Source: Tritrichomonas musculus
Taxonomy: Eukaryota; Parabasalia; Tritrichomonadida; Tritrichomonadidae
Assembly (NCBI GenBank): GCA_039105265.1
Contig: JAPFFF010000039.1
Span: 992,001 to 1,056,000, forward strand
Direction: 5' to 3'
Length of the DNA: 64,000 bases
Positions 60,645 to 64,000 of the stretch are shown one piece after another (positions within the stretch are counted from its first letter, which is position 1; every line of letters begins with the position of its first letter). Below the pieces are notes generated by a model. It was not told where the DNA came from, made no database searches, and saw only the letters and a program-made list of their open reading frames with translations. The translations under genes were made by a program, and so were the position numbers.

Positions 60645-61847
60645 TTAAATTAGTGTCAAATTAATATCATCAACATCTTCTTTTCTTGGAATGAAATGAG
60701 ACCCAAAAGGTATGGCGCAAAATGTTATGCACATATATATAATCATAATTACATATTCATCCATATTTTCCTTCATTACAGGGAATAAATAAGTAACACC
60801 AAATGAACATACCATATTTACAAACGTCACAAACATTTGTCCATCCAATCGAAGAGATCTTGGGAAAATGTCATGGCAAATGAACCAGGGAATTGGACCT
60901 AATCCTTGACCAAAGCTTAACAAATACAAGAAAACGCTAGAAGCTTGAAACCATCCAACATTAACAACAACTAAACAAATAATATATAATATTTGACTAA
61001 TAACGATCAAAGACGATGAAAACGCCCACATTTTTCTGCGACCAATTACATCCATATTGAAAGAAGAGATTAAGACGCTAACCAACTGTGAAGACGAAGC
61101 AAGAGCAGCTTGAAGATTTTCATTGATATAGATACCAGTACTTGACATTATTTTTGTAAGATTGTCTAAAATCGCATTAATTCCGCAAAATTGTTGAAAT
61201 ACCATTAGCATTAAGACAGTTAAGAAACCTCGCATGTATTTTTTTTGAAAAATTGTTTCTTTTTTGTCTTTTTCTGGTTTTTCATTAGGAAGAATAAAAA
61301 CTAAACCAGCATGAACTGCATCAACTATTGCACCAACAATTGCAATTATTTTAAAATTGGTAAATGCTCCAATAATAGAAAATACAATCATTCCAAAGAC
61401 AACACCAAACTGATTCATGCATCCGAGCATACCAACTGTATCGTCATTTGACATATTTGTCATCATTATTGGTGTAAAGCACGCAAAAGCGCCAGTAATG
61501 ACACCTTGTAATGATCTTAAAGCAATTCCAACCGAAAGATTTTTCGGTGTCAAAAGGAAATACATGAGCCACAGGATACAATTAATTACATTTAATATAC
61601 AAATTGATTTCTTTCCATTTGTAAAATGTACTAATGCTTTTACTAAAAAACCACCTAATGATCCAAAAAGTGATGCAAAATTACTAAAAAATGAGATTTT
61701 TTGTTTATCTTTTTCATAATCCCATTCTGGATATTCTTTTTTTAATCCTTCAATCGGTAGCCCACCAAAATTAAGTGTGAATCCAAATTGTATTGATCCA
61801 AGCATGCATACAAGACCATAGCTTGCTGTTTTTGCTGAACAAGTCAT
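60645..61847 (-). CDS. MFS sugar-transporter-like membrane protein
   Basis: A 400-residue polytopic protein from ATG 61847 with about 11-12 hydrophobic segments. SLC2/sugar-porter features: N-terminal SIQFGFTLNFGG, LRSLQGVITGAF in TM4, FQQFCGINAILDN (the QQxxGINA motif of helix 7), DVIGRRKMW between TM8 and 9, and GQGLGPIPWFICHDIFPRSL (GPxPW with the following acid) in TM10. The central loop is short and charged (NEKPEKDKKET). Facilitated hexose uptake at the plasma membrane is the likely role. The protein is slightly shorter than animal GLUTs. Most signature residues are present, although the N-half GRR motif is altered (TNGKKS). Confidence 0.9.
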   Translation of the reverse strand: MTCSAKTASYGLVCMLGSIQFGFTLNFGGLPIEGLKKEYPEWDYEKDKQKISFFSNFASLFGSLGGFLVKALVHFTNGKKSICILNVINCILWLMYFLLTPKNLSVGIALRSLQGVITGAFACFTPIMMTNMSNDDTVGMLGCMNQFGVVFGMIVFSIIGAFTNFKIIAIVGAIVDAVHAGLVFILPNEKPEKDKKETIFQKKYMRGFLTVLMLMVFQQFCGINAILDNLTKIMSSTGIYINENLQAALASSSQLVSVLISSFNMDVIGRRKMWAFSSSLIVISQILYIICLVVVNVGWFQASSVFLYLLSFGQGLGPIPWFICHDIFPRSLRLDGQMFVTFVNMVCSFGVTYLFPVMKENMDEYVIMIIYMCITFCAIPFGSHFIPRKEDVDDINLTLI

Positions 61848-62940
61848 GAACTAACAATAAATGTAATTTTCTTTCAATTTTGTTTTTTTCGTCTCTCAAA
61901 ATTTTCTGAATACACAAAAAATAAATTAATGGAATTATGATTGATATCAATTATATGTTTAATTTTTATTCCAAAAATTCGTAATGTATTTCTTCTCAAT
62001 AAGAGGTTACAACTTTTTTGAATGTTGGTGTAAATAATGATCTGAAAATTTGAAAGAAATAAAAAGTTTAGGAAAATAACTAGTTTATCAATTGAAAATT
62101 TTATTGAAAAATTATCAGTCTGTTGAAATGTAAGAGATCATCTTTCGTCAGTCATGTTAAACACTTTTTAATTGAAAAGGAAAGAAAAGAAATCCTTTTA
62201 ATTTGTTTTAACAGCTTTCCTTTAGAAAAAAAAATGTGCTTAACACATTCATTGCCCTTCGTAGGTTTTAAAAAATATGTTCTGTTTAAACTTTTTCAAT
62301 AAAATAGACCAAGAAAAAAAATCAATTACGTTTTACGATTACGTCTACGAGAAAATAATTAGAATACTACTTTTTTAGAAAAAGTTAATAAAAAGTTGTA
62401 TTTGAAAAATATAGATATTTATCTTTAAATATAAATATTTTATCCTTTCAAATTTGAGAGCTCTAGCTTAGAGGTTAAATTAATTTGATTACAAAGTATT
62501 GAGTTCGAAACAAAACCTCTTTGCTTTTTTTTTTTATTTATATTATGTAATTACTTTTCATTTCTGCAATTTTTACATTTTAATACGTCTTTTCATTGAA
62601 TTTTATAAAATTGCAATTACGTCCGAAGGGTAACGCATTCATATATTCATTTATATAACATGAGTATACTTACTTTTAGCACATTTATAATATTATAATT
62701 GTTTTTGATTTTATATATTCATTTATATAATTTTTTGTAATTAAAATACAATTAAAATACGTATATATATCTAATATATCGTTTTCAAATGATTTAATGC
62801 TTTGAATTTGGTAAAAATACTTGATTTAAAACAGATTATATCTCAGTTTTTTAGTATTAATATTAAATTTTGATCAGTTAATTCTTGTTTAATTTGTAGG
62901 TAATCATTTAATCTATCTTGAATTTTTTTGAAAATAAAAA
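61848..62940. other. intergenic with a possible Pol III unit
   Basis: No protein gene. At 62464-62474 TAGCTTAGAGG resembles a tRNA A box, at 62501-62511 GAGTTCGAAAC matches a B box, and an 11-T run follows at 62525-62535. Arms pair only partly, so this is a decayed tRNA or tRNA-derived short element at best. Confidence 0.4.
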
Positions 62941-63420
62941 TAGACTTGTTATTCTCCGATTCTCGAGATCGATAATTGATTGACTTTTTGATATCGATAC
63001 ATAAATATGCACAGATTCTCGAGATCGATTTCAGAGATCGAGATTTTTTTTTCTCTGCTTTTGATATCAGAATTTTCAATTAAACTTTTTGATAAAAATA
63101 TGATCGTAATTTAATCTCAAATATTTCATAAAAAAGAATGTATTTTTTTTGATTTTAATCTTAAAATAAACATCAATGCATTATATTATATATTTTAAAA
63201 TATTATAAAATCACAAATACAAATTATAAAAAAAGATAAATCTGTTTGAGATCTCGAGATCTCGGTAATTGATATCAAGTTTACAATTGTTTTTATATCA
63301 CATTTCATATCTGATATCTTGATAATCGATAATCTCGATATCAGATTTTCAAACTGATAATCGAGTATCAGATGCAAAAAAGTGACGTTTTTGATATCGA
63401 TTCTCAAAATAACAAGTCTA
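62941..63420. mobile_element. 480-bp inverted-repeat element with GATATC/ATCGAT subterminal words
   Basis: TAGACTTGTTATT at 62941-62953 is inverted at 63408-63420, and similarity continues with TCTCGAGATCGATA against GAATCGATATC. Both subterminal regions are packed with CTCGAG, ATCGAT and GATATC palindromes. Flanking octamers AATAAAAA and ATTAAAAA differ at one base, compatible with an old 8-bp (hAT-like) duplication. No coding capacity. Confidence 0.6.
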
Positions 63421-64000
63421 ATTAAAAATCTCTCATTTTCATCATTTGTCCTTAATCAAATTGAAAAGCAATATTTTTATACATTTACAAGTATATTATT
63501 TTTAAATGAAATAAAATTTTGAATAGGGGTTTTTCGAAAACAATATAAATTATCAGAAAAAAGTTGATTTTTTGGATACATTTTTGTGAATTTATTTGGC
63601 TGGAAGATCAAAAATCATTCAAAACGTTTTCCGAAAAAACTACTTTTTTCGGGAAAACTTAATTTTTTTAGCAAAAAGTATTTTTTTCGAAAATTCCCTA
63701 ATATATATTGACTATATAATGCCAAAAAATGAAAACAACGAGAAAAAATTGACTATTCAATTAATTGATCTTCATAAACTTCAGAAAAACAAACTTTTTA
63801 AAAATAAAATTTCCTTTATTTGCATCTACTCTTCCTTCATTTAAATTTTCAGAAATTGATCAGTCTGGTGAAAAAAAAAACTGTTGTTTTTCATTTTCTA
63901 TGAGTTTTTTTCATTGAAAAGTTTAAAATACAGCATTACAAAACAGAAGGAAATGCATTTATTTAAAAAGATATCAAATTGCCTATTTTTTGGATTAATT
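63421..64000. other. AT-rich DNA to window end
   Basis: No supported gene. A 41-codon ATG frame at about 63719-63844 (MPKNENNEKKLTIQLIDLHK) has plausible composition but is too short and isolated to call. Confidence 0.4.

Noticed and set aside
63719-63844. 41-codon ATG frame near the right edge
   Set aside because: Too short, no homologue recognised and no initiator motif; left uncalled.

Overview
The window is very AT-rich eukaryotic DNA from what looks like a parabasalid protist, most likely a Tritrichomonas or Trichomonas relative. That assignment is inference. It rests on compact genes with no recognisable introns, initiator-like TCA(Py)(T/A) motifs a few bases before several ATGs, and a typical parabasalid gene set: BspA-like leucine-rich repeats, DUF3447-type ankyrin proteins, kinase-Sel1 fusions, multi-saposin proteins, papain-like proteases and R2R3 Myb proteins. 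Inverted-repeat mobile DNA is very dense.

Layout. 1-5.5 kb: a degenerate tandem repeat, a BTB/BACK-like membrane protein gene, hairpins, and a small papain-fold-like hydrolase. 5.5-11 kb: a large kinase-Sel1 repeat protein and an ankyrin plus ComEC/Rec2-like metallo-beta-lactamase fusion. 11.3-18 kb: a mobile island. It has a TA-flanked MITE, a foldback repeat, and a decayed virus/transposon-like gene block on the minus strand. That block includes a DExH helicase pseudogene with seven in-frame stops. The helicase is split by a complete 1.9-kb element with ~0.3-kb terminal inverted repeats, a 5-bp target duplication, and genes for an HNH nuclease and a coiled-coil protein. 19.9-31.2 kb: a gene-rich block with a ubiquitin-like protein, a protein kinase, a cathepsin-L-like protease, and on the minus strand a RasGAP-like protein, a disordered protein ending in a CaaX box, and a SAPS-like protein. 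34-39 kb: a seven-domain saposin protein with an almost perfect 894-bp internal duplication, a tRNA-Pro(TGG), a HAD hydrolase, a helical protein and a C2-domain protein. 39-47 kb: a gene-poor mobile-element bed with nested hAT-like elements, foldbacks and a TTAA-flanked MITE. 47-50 kb: an R2R3 Myb gene. 50-56.2 kb: a 6-kb minisatellite built from ~30-bp units of trinucleotide blocks. 57-64 kb: an ankyrin/BspA-LRR gene interrupted by two similar AT-rich inserts, a sugar-transporter-like MFS gene, and a final inverted-repeat element.

The genes are not an operon. The minus-strand trio at 24.5-31.2 kb (RasGAP-like, prenylated disordered protein, SAPS-like phosphatase-regulator-like protein) is suggestive of signalling, but trichomonad neighbours are usually unrelated. 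The strongest discovery candidates are the nested 1.9-kb HNH/coiled-coil element, the GC-rich hairpin core shared by four differently flanked foldbacks, the phase-locked 6-kb repeat, the ankyrin-MBL fusion, and the over-abundant octamer CAAAAAGT.
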